From: SZAS-18 sp038322235
GTDB lineage: Bacteria; Verrucomicrobiota; Verrucomicrobiia; Chthoniobacterales; SZAS-18
Direction: 5' to 3'
Assembly: GCA_038322235.1 (NCBI GenBank)
Contig: JBBQFQ010000012.1
Location: 1 to 64,000 of the forward strand
DNA length: 64,000 bases
Each line of letters opens with the position of its first letter. Within the stretch, counting starts at the first letter, position 1. Position numbers and translations under genes: made by a program. The notes under the pieces are model-generated. The model was not told the origin of the DNA. It did not search any database and saw nothing but the letters and a program-made list of their open reading frames with translations. Shown here piece after piece: positions 25,237-33,327 of this stretch.

Positions 25237-26109
25237 TCAGCGATGGCGCAGCACATCCAGCGCCGTCCGCATGGCCGCCAGGCGTGACTCCACCCCGAGC
25301 TTGGCGAGGATATGTTCGACGTGCTTCTCGATGGTGCGCGGCGATGCCCCGAGGATGCCGGCGATTTCGCCGTTTGTCTTGCCCTCCGCCAGCCAAAAGA
25401 GCACATCCGCCTCGCGCGGGGAGACGCCGAGCGTGCGCAGGCTGCCGCGCGCGGGAGCCGCCTCGTCCAAGACGATCATTTCCAGATCGCTCCGCCCGGG
25501 CTCCTGGAGGCGCCGTACGTGAAGCGGACTCCGGGAATCGCAAAGCCCCGCGGGCAGCTGACCGGCGACTCGGTGCGGCCAGTGCTTGGTCATCAGGATC
25601 TCGGCCAGCCGGGTGGCGAAGATGATTCGACCGCAGGAGTCCACCACCAGCACGGCGCCGTCGAGCGAACGACTGAGCTGGGCCTCCGCGTCGATGCGCA
25701 GCGCCAGCTCCTCCTCCAGCGCGCGCTGCGTGGACCGGAGACCGAGATGCGTCCACACGTGCGCGAGCACCTCGGCCTTGTGCACGGGTCTGGTGATGTA
25801 GTCGTCCGCGCCGACGTCGAACGCGCGGATCTTCTCCGTGGGCTCGGTCAGCCCGGTCATGAAAATCACCGGCGTAGAAATCCACCGCGGCTCCGATTTG
25901 ATTCGGACGCAGACGGCGTAGCCATCAAGCCCCGGCATGACCGCGTCGAGAAAAACGAGATCTGGAGTCATCCGCTCCATCTGGTCGAGCGCCGCCGCAC
26001 CGCTCTCCGCGAGACGGAGATCGTAGCCCGCTCCGTCCAGCGCATCGACGAGGAGGCAAAGGTTCGCTGGGGTGTCATCCACCAGCAGGATCGTTTGCGT
26101 TGCTTTCAC
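25237..26109 (-). CDS. Response regulator with LuxR-type HTH output
   Basis: A ~290-residue regulator. Receiver domain at residues 1-120 has acidic pocket D11-D12, phospho-acceptor D55 (LVFLDAVMPG) and the Thr switch (FMTG), but the normally invariant Lys of the KP motif reads Arg (ITRPVH). A PAS-like middle part (DGAVLVVDSCGRIIFATR) leads to a LuxR/NarL helix-turn-helix at the C terminus (VSPREADVLFWLAEGKTNGEIA). Start GTG 26109 puts the first beta strand at the usual place; ATG 26145 is an alternative. No histidine kinase is adjacent, so it is an orphan. It lies 333 bases upstream of the sigma gene on the same strand. Confidence 0.82.
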   Translation of the reverse strand: MKATQTILLVDDTPANLCLLVDALDGAGYDLRLAESGAAALDQMERMTPDLVFLDAVMPGLDGYAVCVRIKSEPRWISTPVIFMTGLTEPTEKIRAFDVGADDYITRPVHKAEVLAHVWTHLGLRSTQRALEEELALRIDAEAQLSRSLDGAVLVVDSCGRIIFATRLAEILMTKHWPHRVAGQLPAGLCDSRSPLHVRRLQEPGRSDLEMIVLDEAAPARGSLRTLGVSPREADVLFWLAEGKTNGEIAGILGASPRTIEKHVEHILAKLGVESRLAAMRTALDVLRHR

Positions 26110-26433
26110 GAGGGAATGGCGGTTTCGCGGGCACACGCCCCGCATCCTCGGCGGATTCTTCCGAGCGGGGGGACTCTCCAACACGACCGCCTCGTCGGAG
26201 CAGCGCGGAAGGATGGCGCGGATCGGCTTACCATGGCAAGCCGCCGTTGGTGCCATTCGGTGGACCGCGCCGGCTAGTGTCGTAGCCAGTTGAACCGCCC
26301 TGGCTCGCCGTGACCCCCACGGTCTGCGCGAAGGCGCTGGCCACGACGAACGCGCCGGTCCTCCCGCGACCGCCCCGCGGAGCTAGACCGTCACGATCGG
26401 TGGCGTGGGAGCAGCCCGGTCGCGCGGAGGGCG

Positions 26434-27216
26434 CTATCCGCGACGGCGGAGAAGTCTCCGCCCGACCAGCGCGCCGAGCAGCGCTCCGGCCGCCAAAGTG
26501 CCTGGCTCCGGCACCGCGGCGACCGTATTGACGGAAAAATTGTCGAGTTGCATCCCGCCGTTGGCAGCGGTGTTTAGATCGATGAAGACGACTCGATTCA
26601 AAGTCGCGGTCTGCACCCGCCAGAGCACCGAGGGGGACGTCACGGTGCTACCGCCGAAGGGTGTGATCGAGACCGTCATGGTTCCCGGCCCGATGTCCAG
26701 CGCGACCAGAACCTGATACCACACGCCCGAGCTCAACGTCATAAGGCTCTGGTTCGCCCCCACGGAGTTCTCGTAACCGAATGTCCCGCCGCTATCCATG
26801 TTGAATCGATTCGACGCGGAGGCGGAGTCGTCGATCTGGACGGTCCACGCGCTCCCGGTCAGGCTCGTCATCTGGAAGTCCCAGCGCGCGTAGATCGTAG
26901 TGAGCGTTTGCGAGGCGAAGCTCTGAATAATGTTGGGCGAAAATGCCGTGGTCGCCCCGTCGGTGAAACCGAGGGAGTTTGCGCCGGCCCCGTATACATT
27001 GGTGAAGGGGCTGGTGACGCCGCTTTGCAAAGTGAGCGGTCCATCGCCCTGCGTGTAAGCCCATCCAGTCGGATTTCCCCCCGTGAACGACTCGAAGGAA
27101 CCATTCGTTAAGAGCTCGGTGGCGTGTGTTTCCACCCGACCGAACGCGACGAGCGTGCAGAGCACGATCAGCCGCACCGAATGGGAGCGAATGCGTGTGG
27201 CGGCGAGCGTTTTCAT
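26434..27216 (-). CDS. PEP-CTERM anchored exported protein
   Basis: A 260-residue secreted protein. An N-terminal signal region (VRLIVLCTLVAFGRVETHA) precedes a beta-rich body with NGSFESFTGGNPTGWAY, a carbohydrate-binding-like opening common in PEP-CTERM proteins, and few charged residues. The end, VPEPGTLAAGALLGALVGRR followed by LLRRRG, is a textbook PEP-CTERM sorting signal: PEP motif, hydrophobic helix and basic tail, processed by exosortase. No exosortase is in the window. It stands alone; the 177 bases between it and the response-regulator start, and the 287 bases downstream to 27503, hold nothing I can support. Confidence 0.85.
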   Translation of the reverse strand: MKTLAATRIRSHSVRLIVLCTLVAFGRVETHATELLTNGSFESFTGGNPTGWAYTQGDGPLTLQSGVTSPFTNVYGAGANSLGFTDGATTAFSPNIIQSFASQTLTTIYARWDFQMTSLTGSAWTVQIDDSASASNRFNMDSGGTFGYENSVGANQSLMTLSSGVWYQVLVALDIGPGTMTVSITPFGGSTVTSPSVLWRVQTATLNRVVFIDLNTAANGGMQLDNFSVNTVAAVPEPGTLAAGALLGALVGRRLLRRRG

Positions 27217-27503
27217 AGATCGGCTGGGCGGGGATTACTGCGATTGCTTTTAAAGAATGCCCGCCCGCCCACCCGCGCGTCTATACGTAGATCCACGTAT
27301 TTTATGACCGGGCTGGGCGCGGGAAGCAGTGGCCAAGCGGCGATGGCTGGGCGGGTAAGGGGCGAATTTTCGGACCCCGTCCGACGAAGTGGCGGCGGCG
27401 TCTGCTCGTCTTTACTTCAGGGCTCAGGACCACCGCGAACCGAGTCGCCCATCACCTCGGGTCGGTACTTGCCACGGGGTTCGTCGACCATCGACAATCG
27501 GGC

Positions 27504-28043
27504 ATGGCCCGAACAGACCTCATGCGCGATGCGCAATTCGCACCGGTGTTGCTGGCGATCGAACGGAAAATCCATGCGCTGGATCGAGCGGCAGCCGGTG
27601 CAAACATCGCGCTCACGGACTCGCCGGTTCGCTCCGCGCTGATCAAGGCAATGAAACGCAAGCGCGGGGAAAGCCCAGCCATCCCATCTGAGAGCGCACG
27701 GGACCGGCTGCTGGCAGGATTGATCGCAGACTTGGAGACGATGCACGCCCACGGAATTCGGGCCTATGTGCCGGGTGCTCCCGGGGAAGCGGTCAAACCC
27801 CTGCCTGGCCGCCTGCCGACTGCGAAATGGTGCGATGCCCTGGCAACGATCGAAAATTCCATCAGGATCCGGACCGGTGGTCCCGGCTCCCGGGGATACC
27901 TCGATTACCTCGTCGAATTCCTGCTCGAGGTGGAGCGTCGGACGTCGATCAATCCTGGCACGCAATCAGTTCCGCCCGGACCGAAATCATCCACTGGAAC
28001 TTGGATTCGACGCAGAAACCTGGCATCCAACGCACGGAGTTGA
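27504..28043 (+). CDS. Hypothetical protein (179 aa) whose C terminus runs into a tandem repeat
   Basis: No family recognised. Residues 1-135 look like a real helical protein (FAPVLLAIERKIHALDRA, then DRLLAGLIADLETMHAHGI and YLDYLVEFLLEVERR). There is no signal peptide or membrane helix. The last ~14 residues (TWIRRRNLASNARS) are encoded by the first two units of the 20-bp tandem array, and the stop TGA at 28041-28043 lies at the start of the third unit. So the array has either replaced the original C terminus or extended it. The ATG at 27504 is the first in frame. It is convergent with the hsdR remnant, separated by the array. Confidence 0.55.
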   Translation: MARTDLMRDAQFAPVLLAIERKIHALDRAAAGANIALTDSPVRSALIKAMKRKRGESPAIPSESARDRLLAGLIADLETMHAHGIRAYVPGAPGEAVKPLPGRLPTAKWCDALATIENSIRIRTGGPGSRGYLDYLVEFLLEVERRTSINPGTQSVPPGPKSSTGTWIRRRNLASNARS

Positions 28044-28320
28044 GTTTCACCGCCGCAAGATCGAATCCAACGCCGGGACTTGGAATCTGACGGAAGTGCT
28101 GGGAAGGCGAGGTAGTAACTCAGCACCCAACGCGGGGACTTGGGAGCAACCGGAAGCACTTGGAATCCAACGCGCAAACTTGGAATTCAACGCGCAAACT
28201 TGGAATCCAACGCGCAAACTTGGAATCCAACGGGAAAACCTGGAATCCAACGCGAAAACTTGGAATCCAACGGAAAAACTTGGAATCCAACGGAAAAGCT
28301 CGGAATCCAACGCCGGAACG
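28001..28320. repeat. Tandem array of 16 units with exact 20-bp period
   Basis: The sequence repeats in strict 20-bp register from 28001 to 28320 with no insertions or deletions. Consensus unit is TGGAATCCAACGCGCAAACT. Units 9-15 (28161-28300) are near-identical, differing mainly in the CGCGCAAACT half; units 1-8 are increasingly degenerate but keep the phase (for example TGGCATCCAACGCACGGAGT at 28021). With the preceding T each good unit holds TTGGAATCCAA, two 5-base inverted arms about a single centre base. Because 20 is not a multiple of three, every frame stays open and spells a 20-residue repeat on the plus strand; this is probably incidental. There are no unique spacers, so it is not a CRISPR array. 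Confidence 0.92.
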
Positions 28321-28368
28321 CGCGCTGAATCGCCGGGCGATGCCAGCCCTCCGGCGGAGGCACGCCAC

Positions 28369-29050
28369 TCAGTAATACTGCCGGATGTACCCGTAGGCTT
28401 TGTCGAAGAGTTCCTGATCGGTGTGCAGGCGGACCTTCAGCAGCGCCCGTCGGAGCGCCTGTTTCACTTCTCGTTCGCCTTGCGCGGTCGCCTGCCACCC
28501 GTCGAAGCGCACCTGCTTCACGATGGAGTCGATGTCCGCCACGATCCGCTCGACGATGACGTGGGTGTGCTTGCTCTACACTTCGTCGAAAAGCTCGGTG
28601 AGCGCCGCCAGCGCGCGATCCTGCTCTCCGTCGGATCGGTCGATTTCTCGGCTTCCACCGTGTCTCTCGCGATCTCCAGAATGCCTTTCAGAAACTCCAG
28701 GCTGTTGAGCAGCCCCTGCTCGTGCTTCTCCCGGATCTTCTCCAGCCGCTCTCGCAGCTCCTTGAATTTCGGATTCCCGGCGTGCTTCCGCGGCCGCGCG
28801 ATCAGCTTGATTTCCACTTCCTGCGCTTTGTTCCCCGGGTGGGTGTCCTTCAAGATCGCGTCCAGCACATCCGCATCGAGCACCAGCTTGTCGATGTCGT
28901 CCCGTTCGGCTTCGACGTGCACGTTCTGGTTGATGAACCGCAGCGCGTAGATCGCCTCGTCCGCCCGGTTCGGCTGCGCCGCGATCTCCGGGTTCAGCGC
29001 GATGAGCGCCTCCCGCAGCCACCGCTCCACGATTACTTCGTGCTCCCGCG
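28369..29050 (-). pseudogene. Type I restriction endonuclease HsdR remnant
   Basis: Pieces of HsdR in the right order but in several frames. Near 29048-28930 lies an early HsdR segment (VIVERWLREALIALNPEI). It jumps straight to the C-terminal part (DDIDKLVLDADVLDAILKD and KAQEVEIKLIARPRKHAG), so roughly the whole nuclease and helicase core is deleted. A frameshift occurs near 28650, an in-frame TAG follows LTELFDEV at about 28576, and the frame then continues VIVERIVADIDSIVKQ ... DQELFDKAYGYIRQYY to a TGA at 28369-28371, the normal HsdR end. At least three independent lesions make it non-functional. Confidence 0.82.
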
Positions 29051-29059
29051 ACCGGTGAC

Positions 29060-29394
29060 TCCAACGCGATGGATCGCTGGAGAGCCTCATCCACCGCCCA
29101 GAGGATTTCCGCGATGCGGCGCTGCTGGTCGAGCGGCGGGAGGTCGAACTGCTCAAGCTTGAGCGTGGTCCAGTTGATGGTGGGCGAGAGCGAACCGACA
29201 GAAATCTCCACGGCGCGGTTCATGAAGCGGTCGCTCATCATGAGGTAGGGCAGGAACTCCGGCAGCACCTGGTCCGGCATGGCCCGCACGACCATGGCAT
29301 GAGCCGAGCAGATGCCGTCCACCTCCGCCACGGCCAGCGCGGCCCAGTCGAGGTTGGGCGTGAACCGCTCCAGCATTCGCATTTCCTTCGTCAT
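29060..29394 (-). pseudogene. Type I restriction specificity subunit HsdS, C-terminal remnant
   Basis: About 110 codons matching the second half of HsdS: PEFLPYLMMSDRFMNRAVEI, SVGSLSPTINWTTLKLEQF, then DLPPLDQQRRIAEILWAVDE, the conserved C-terminal helix after the second target-recognition domain. The N-terminal target-recognition domain is absent. The frame opens with ATG 29394, which overlaps the PIN gene stop (ATGA), and passes at about 29060 into sequence that abuts the hsdR remnant without an hsdS stop. It cannot give a two-domain specificity subunit. Confidence 0.75.
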
Positions 29395-29828
29395 GGCTCG
29401 CTCGCGGAAGTCTTTGCTGTCGTGAACAGTTTACGGGCGCCGGAAAGCTTCGCGAGATCATCGTCCAGCGTGTAGAGCGGCAGGGACCCTCGCGCGCGGC
29501 TGTCGAGAAGGATCATGCGATCAATCGGCCCCGCGCCTTTACTGCCGCTGCGGAGCGCCTCCAAGGCGGACGGGCCGTCGAGCGGTTCCACGAGGCCGCT
29601 GGTGAGCACAGCCAGCAGAGCCTGCCGGGACTCGGCTTTGGTCATCTCGTAATACTTGATGAGGGTGATGTAGGCTTCCCCGATGACGATGTTGTGAGCG
29701 ACGATGCGCAGGCCGGGATGTTGGTCGAGCAGGTGATTGAGAGTGTCCGCGGTCTGCTGAAACAGCGGCGCGGGATCACCCGAAGCCAGCCGCATCAGGA
29801 CATTCGTATCAACGGCGCAAATCTGCAT
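29391..29828 (-). CDS. PIN-domain protein (probable VapC-like RNase toxin)
   Basis: A 145-residue PIN-domain protein. It begins MQICAVDTNVLMRLASG with the first conserved Asp (D7), has the conserved acidic residue in VIGEAYITLIKYY, and ends with GPIDRMILLDSRARGSLPLYTLDDDL, which supplies further metal-binding Asps. This is the full PIN set, so Mg-dependent RNase activity is plausible. It overlaps the end of the HTH-ImmA gene by 20 bases, suggesting a toxin with its partner regulator. The pair is embedded in the decayed type I restriction locus. No separate small VapB-type antitoxin is visible, so the HTH-ImmA protein is the likely partner. Confidence 0.8.
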   Translation of the reverse strand: MQICAVDTNVLMRLASGDPAPLFQQTADTLNHLLDQHPGLRIVAHNIVIGEAYITLIKYYEMTKAESRQALLAVLTSGLVEPLDGPSALEALRSGSKGAGPIDRMILLDSRARGSLPLYTLDDDLAKLSGARKLFTTAKTSASEP

Positions 29829-31059
29829 ATTCGTCGGCCGTGATCGAGTCGCGGATGGATTCCAGATTTGGGACGGAGCCGCGATTTCGCCGGATGAAGG
29901 CTGCGCCAGTGCCGAGCCGGTCAGAGCGAATGCGCTGGCGGGCCGGAGAAGTGGTGATGGCTTCGATGTCGTGAGTGAGGAAGATTTTGAGCGTCACATG
30001 GCGGTCGGGGCGCAGGCGTTTCTCCTTCTGCAGGCGACCGACCACGATGCCGGGATGAAGCTGTTGTTTTGTGGCAAAGGCCCCGATCGCCGCCGCCGTG
30101 AAGGAGGCCGTCGAAGTGACGAACTGCTTCCAATCGCCGTCGGAAATCAGACGCTGCCCGGCCCAGTGATTCGCCTCCACTTCACGCGGGCTTTGGGAGC
30201 CGTCGTATTCCAGAAACTCGTGGGAACGACCGTGGAGAAGGATGTGGGCGCTCTCGTGGAAGAGATCGAACCAGAAGAGATCATTCGTCTTGTGACGCAA
30301 GCCGTGGAGGATGACCGCGGTGTTCCGTCCCTTGATCCAGCGGGTGAAGGCGTGGACGCCCATGCCGGGAAGGGTATCGAGGAAAACCAAGGCGACGCCG
30401 GCTTGACGGTAAAGCTCTTCGAGTTGCCGGGCCACCGCGATGGGTGACTCGGTGGCGAGCGCGCGGGCTTTTTCGACGGCTTCCTTGAAGCGAGCGACAT
30501 CGTATTCCACGGGTGCCATGCCGCGGGCAATCGTCATGCCCCGCTGAATCCAGGCTGTGGTTTCGGGCCGATGCTCTTTCACCGCGGCAGCGCGCCGGTA
30601 GGCACCTTGGTTGAGCGTGCTCAGGTGGGTGGCTTCCCACTCGGCCACGCCCGCGACTCCAAAGAAGGCGAGCAAGCGCTCGATCTTTTCGTCAATCTTC
30701 CGCGTGGCCGCGACCCAACCGAGGGAGGTAATGCGCGCGTAGTCGAACTGCTGGACCCACGTGACGAGCTTTGAGTCAGGCGCGGCGACTTCGGCTTTCT
30801 GGAGCTGCTGCCGGTAATGAGCTTCGAGGTTATTCCAGAAGGCGGCTGGCGTGCCCGTGACGCGTTCGAGCTTCACCGCGGTCTCGGAGGTAACGGGCTG
30901 CTGGCCTTTGAAGATGCGGTTGAGCGATTGGACGGTGAGGCCGAGACGACGGGCAAAATCGCGCTGGGTAAAGCCGAGGGTCTCCATCGTCTCCTCCAGC
31001 GTCGCTCCGGGCGCGACGGCGTAGTCTGGCTGAAATGAGAATTTGCGGATGGCTTTCAT
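29809..31059 (-). CDS. HigA-like HTH plus ImmA/IrrE metallopeptidase domain protein
   Basis: A ~416-residue regulator. Residues ~25-80 carry a HigA-type XRE helix-turn-helix (LGFTQRDFARRLGLTVQSL, then SETAVKLERVTGTPAAFW). Residues ~200-330 form an ImmA/IrrE zinc peptidase-like domain with H268-E-S-A-H272. Such proteins cleave or sequester partner repressors or act as antitoxins; here the overlapping PIN gene is the natural partner. Start ATG 31059 (first residues MKAIRKFSFQ) is preferred to an upstream in-frame start at 31095. In other genomes this two-gene pair is found inserted between hsdM and hsdS/hsdR, exactly the order of the remnants seen here. Confidence 0.8.
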   Translation of the reverse strand: MKAIRKFSFQPDYAVAPGATLEETMETLGFTQRDFARRLGLTVQSLNRIFKGQQPVTSETAVKLERVTGTPAAFWNNLEAHYRQQLQKAEVAAPDSKLVTWVQQFDYARITSLGWVAATRKIDEKIERLLAFFGVAGVAEWEATHLSTLNQGAYRRAAAVKEHRPETTAWIQRGMTIARGMAPVEYDVARFKEAVEKARALATESPIAVARQLEELYRQAGVALVFLDTLPGMGVHAFTRWIKGRNTAVILHGLRHKTNDLFWFDLFHESAHILLHGRSHEFLEYDGSQSPREVEANHWAGQRLISDGDWKQFVTSTASFTAAAIGAFATKQQLHPGIVVGRLQKEKRLRPDRHVTLKIFLTHDIEAITTSPARQRIRSDRLGTGAAFIRRNRGSVPNLESIRDSITADEYADLRR

Positions 31060-31325
31060 CGGGGAGGGATTAGTGGGGGCCGGCAACGTCCCCAACTTCG
31101 ATCTCGGTCACGTTTTCCGAATCAAGTCCGCCATCGGGTCTCCGTGGAACAGGATCATTGGCTGGGATCAAAATGAGGCGATAAGGATGGTCGAGATCGA
31201 CACTGAGCTGGCCGGCGCGGTTGCCGGGCGGAAGAATACGAGCATTCCGGGGGCCGTCAAAAAAGATTCACACACGATGTTCACCTTTCATTCGCCGACT
31301 CTACCGAAAGAGAGCGGTGAGAGAG

Positions 31326-31750
31326 TCACGAACTTGTCGCGAACTTTGCTGCTAGGTCGCGAGGGCAGCGGCGAGCGTGGGGGCAGCGGGTTTTGCCGTG
31401 CCGTCTGCCGCGAGTCCCGAGGAGTCGATAGACATTGGGATGCTGAGATTCCCGTCTTTCGCGCGGATTTATCTGGAACGCCTGACCGACATTGCTCACC
31501 ACCCGGCGCGCATCCCGCCCGTGGCAGGACTCGGGAACCTGGAAGCGATAATTCTCCGGGAAATGGGCGGCCTCCTCATCGCCGGCGAACTCCGCCAGCG
31601 CGGCGGCGTGTTCCTCGTCGTGAACATCCGAAGCCGCTTGAAAAACAGCAGCGGAAAGACGTACGACTTGAAGTCCGCCGCATCCACCGGCCCCTTCAGA
31701 ATCGAGGCAGCTTTCCAAAGATGGGATGCGAGCTGGGAAAGCGTGATCAT
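31326..31750 (-). pseudogene. Type I DNA methyltransferase HsdM, N-terminal remnant
   Basis: Starting at ATG 31750, MITLSQLASHLWKAASIL, GPVDAADFKSYVFPLLFFKR is the usual N terminus of HsdM. A one-base deletion near 31645 shifts the frame, after which DVHDEEHAAALAEFAGDEEA and FPENYRFQVPESCHGRD follow in the next frame. Recognisable homology ends around PNVYRLLG, near residue 110, before any methylase motif (the SAM-binding FxGxG and NPPF are absent). It is the first of three hsd remnants on this strand. The 266 bases between its end and the HTH-ImmA start (31060-31325) hold no gene that I can support. Confidence 0.8.
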
Positions 31751-32107
31751 GGCGACGCGCAATCCGTCGTTCTTCGAATGATGGACATCGGGCAGCCAAT
31801 CACCGGCCGGACGGAGGCGGATGGAAGAAGGAAACGACGCGCTGGGCGGACTGGGCGGTGCCGGTGCAGCGGAGGCGCCAAAATCCCCGGCCACTTCCAG
31901 GTGCTGCCGACCACCGACTCGGCCCGGCATTCTCCCGAGATCCGGGCGACGAGCGAGGAAATGCGGCTCCGTGTGAAGGCTCGGTGAGGATGGGGAGAAA
32001 GGGCGCCGGGTGGGGCGGAAAGCGAGCGATCGACAGATTTTTCCACCCAAACGAATATTTTACCGGACGGGTTCAGAAAAACGCGTCATACTGAACTCGT
32101 CACTTCG
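31751..32107. other. Intergenic region without a supported gene
   Basis: 357 bases between the hsdM remnant and the next plus-strand gene. The right half (about 32030-32090) is visibly AT-richer (for example AAACGAATATTTTACC) and could hold the promoter of the following gene. No tRNA, terminator or convincing ORF is seen; short open frames here have an Arg/Pro composition typical of shadows. Confidence 0.4.
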
Positions 32108-32836
32108 GTGGCACTCACGCCCCGGTTATCCCTTTGGAGAGCCGGGGCACCAACAACAAAACCAAGCAGAAAAACCAGTACATTCGATACCTCGAATCCA
32201 CATAACCCTACGGCGTCCATCGCCTCCGCCTCGGCGGATGTCACCTCAAACAACCTCAACAACCAACCCTCCGTCTCGGGATCCGCGCCTTCACCGGCGG
32301 CGAATCTGAGCGGAGTCAGCGAAGTCGTTCCGACCTTCGGGCTCACGCCTGAATTTCTGGATGCGCTCCGGGCCCTCAACGGGCAACTGGAGCAGTCCGT
32401 CGACCCGCTGACGCCTATCCCGACCGCCGAACGCCGCCGCTACCGCGTGCAGGCGAATGGCGACCGGGAGCACACCCAGCAAATCCGCGACCTGGCCGCC
32501 CAACGGCCGGGGAGGGTGCCGCTGGAAGCGCAGAGTGAAACCCTCGATGCCCTCCTGGCTGTCCGCGACCGCGGTGCAGCCGAGGCGGAACGTCTCCGGG
32601 CTTCGCTCGTCCGCATCGAAGATGCGGTGACGCTGGCCGCCCGCGAAATCGCGGGACGCGTCAGCTCCGCCCGGGCAGGACTGAAGGCTCAGAGCCGCTA
32701 TACGAGCTCTGACCTGAAGGCCCAGCTCAAGCGGGCCGGAAACCGCTTCGGCGGGCGGAAGCGCAAGCCCGCCGCCGCCGCGAATCCGGCACCTCCGGCG
32801 CCCACCCCGGCGCCGACCCCGCCCGCGGGGAAGTAG
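32108..32836 (+). CDS. Hypothetical coiled-coil protein (242 aa)
   Basis: No family recognised. The N-terminal ~60 residues are Ser/Thr/Asn-rich and unstructured; residues ~75-215 are strongly helical and charged (PEFLDALRALNGQLEQSV, SETLDALLAVRDRGAAEAER and SLVRIEDAVTLAAREIAGRV), suggesting a coiled coil; the tail is basic then Ala/Pro-rich, ending APTPAPTPPAGK. There is no cysteine, signal peptide or membrane helix. The only available start is GTG 32108 (no internal Met), so the true start is uncertain. A strong terminator follows 130 bases downstream, supporting a real transcription unit. Confidence 0.6.
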   Translation: MALTPRLSLWRAGAPTTKPSRKTSTFDTSNPHNPTASIASASADVTSNNLNNQPSVSGSAPSPAANLSGVSEVVPTFGLTPEFLDALRALNGQLEQSVDPLTPIPTAERRRYRVQANGDREHTQQIRDLAAQRPGRVPLEAQSETLDALLAVRDRGAAEAERLRASLVRIEDAVTLAAREIAGRVSSARAGLKAQSRYTSSDLKAQLKRAGNRFGGRKRKPAAAANPAPPAPTPAPTPPAGK

Positions 32837-32966
32837 CGGGGAAACGCTGATCAGCGTCATCTGATCGAAGAGGGGTGGCTCCAGTCACCCGGGTCGCCAG
32901 ACCCAACCCCGGTCGGGAGGCGGAAAACCCGGCCACGCGAAACGCCAAACATGAAAATCACCCGCT

Positions 32967-32998
32967 GACGGGCACCTCCTCGGAGGTGCCCGTCTTTT
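32967..32998 (+). terminator. Rho-independent terminator
   Basis: GACGGGCACCTCC (32967-32979) pairs perfectly with GGAGGTGCCCGTC (32982-32994) and is followed by TTTT at 32995-32998. The palindrome leaves two bases between arms, so the real loop will open to four or six. It is placed to end the coiled-coil gene transcript (stop at 32836). A 14-bp perfect palindrome, ACGCTGATCAGCGT, lies between at 32844-32857. Confidence 0.8.
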
Positions 32999-33327
32999 CG
33001 TTTGGGGGTGTGAGGCGTCAGGTGAAAGCGGAGGGGAGGGAATGCGGAGAGGACGCGAAGCGGAATCGTGGATTGCGTGGTGGGGAGGCGGTCTGCGCCC
33101 GGATCACCGCGCGGGGGCGGATCGGCGGAAGGGATCTTGTGCCTCCGGCAAGGGAGGCGCAGCAGGCACAGATCTGAATGGCACCAGCTGGCATCGAGTC
33201 CGGCCGCCCCTGCTGGGGCTCGATGGCCCTCGGCGACTACCGGCGGCTGACGCCACCGGCTCATTTCGGGTCCCCTTCCAGGGCAGAGCGGGCGTGCCCC
33301 CTCCCGCATGAGTCGTCCCCCGCGCCT
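32999..33327. other. Intergenic region, possible dispersed repeat, no supported gene
   Basis: 329 GC-rich bases between the terminator and the end of the beta-helix gene. All six frames give short Arg/Gly/Pro-rich peptides, none convincing. The block 33175-33310 has the texture of a non-coding intergenic element rather than gene debris, but this cannot be tested inside one window. No terminator for the beta-helix gene is obvious here. Confidence 0.3.

Noticed and set aside
25237..26109. NasT-type ANTAR regulator as partner for the NasS-like protein
   Set aside because: The output domain is a LuxR helix-turn-helix, not an ANTAR domain, and the gene lies beyond the operon on the other strand.
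28001..28320. CRISPR array
   Set aside because: Unit length is 20 bp with no unique spacers between repeats and no cas genes nearby.
28140..28375. Short repetitive peptides encoded in the array on both strands
   Set aside because: All frames are open simply because the 20-bp unit contains no stop; there is no independent sign of translation.
31043..31987. 314-codon plus-strand frame over the hsdM remnant
   Set aside because: Composition is shadow-like and the minus strand shows HsdM homology in two frames.
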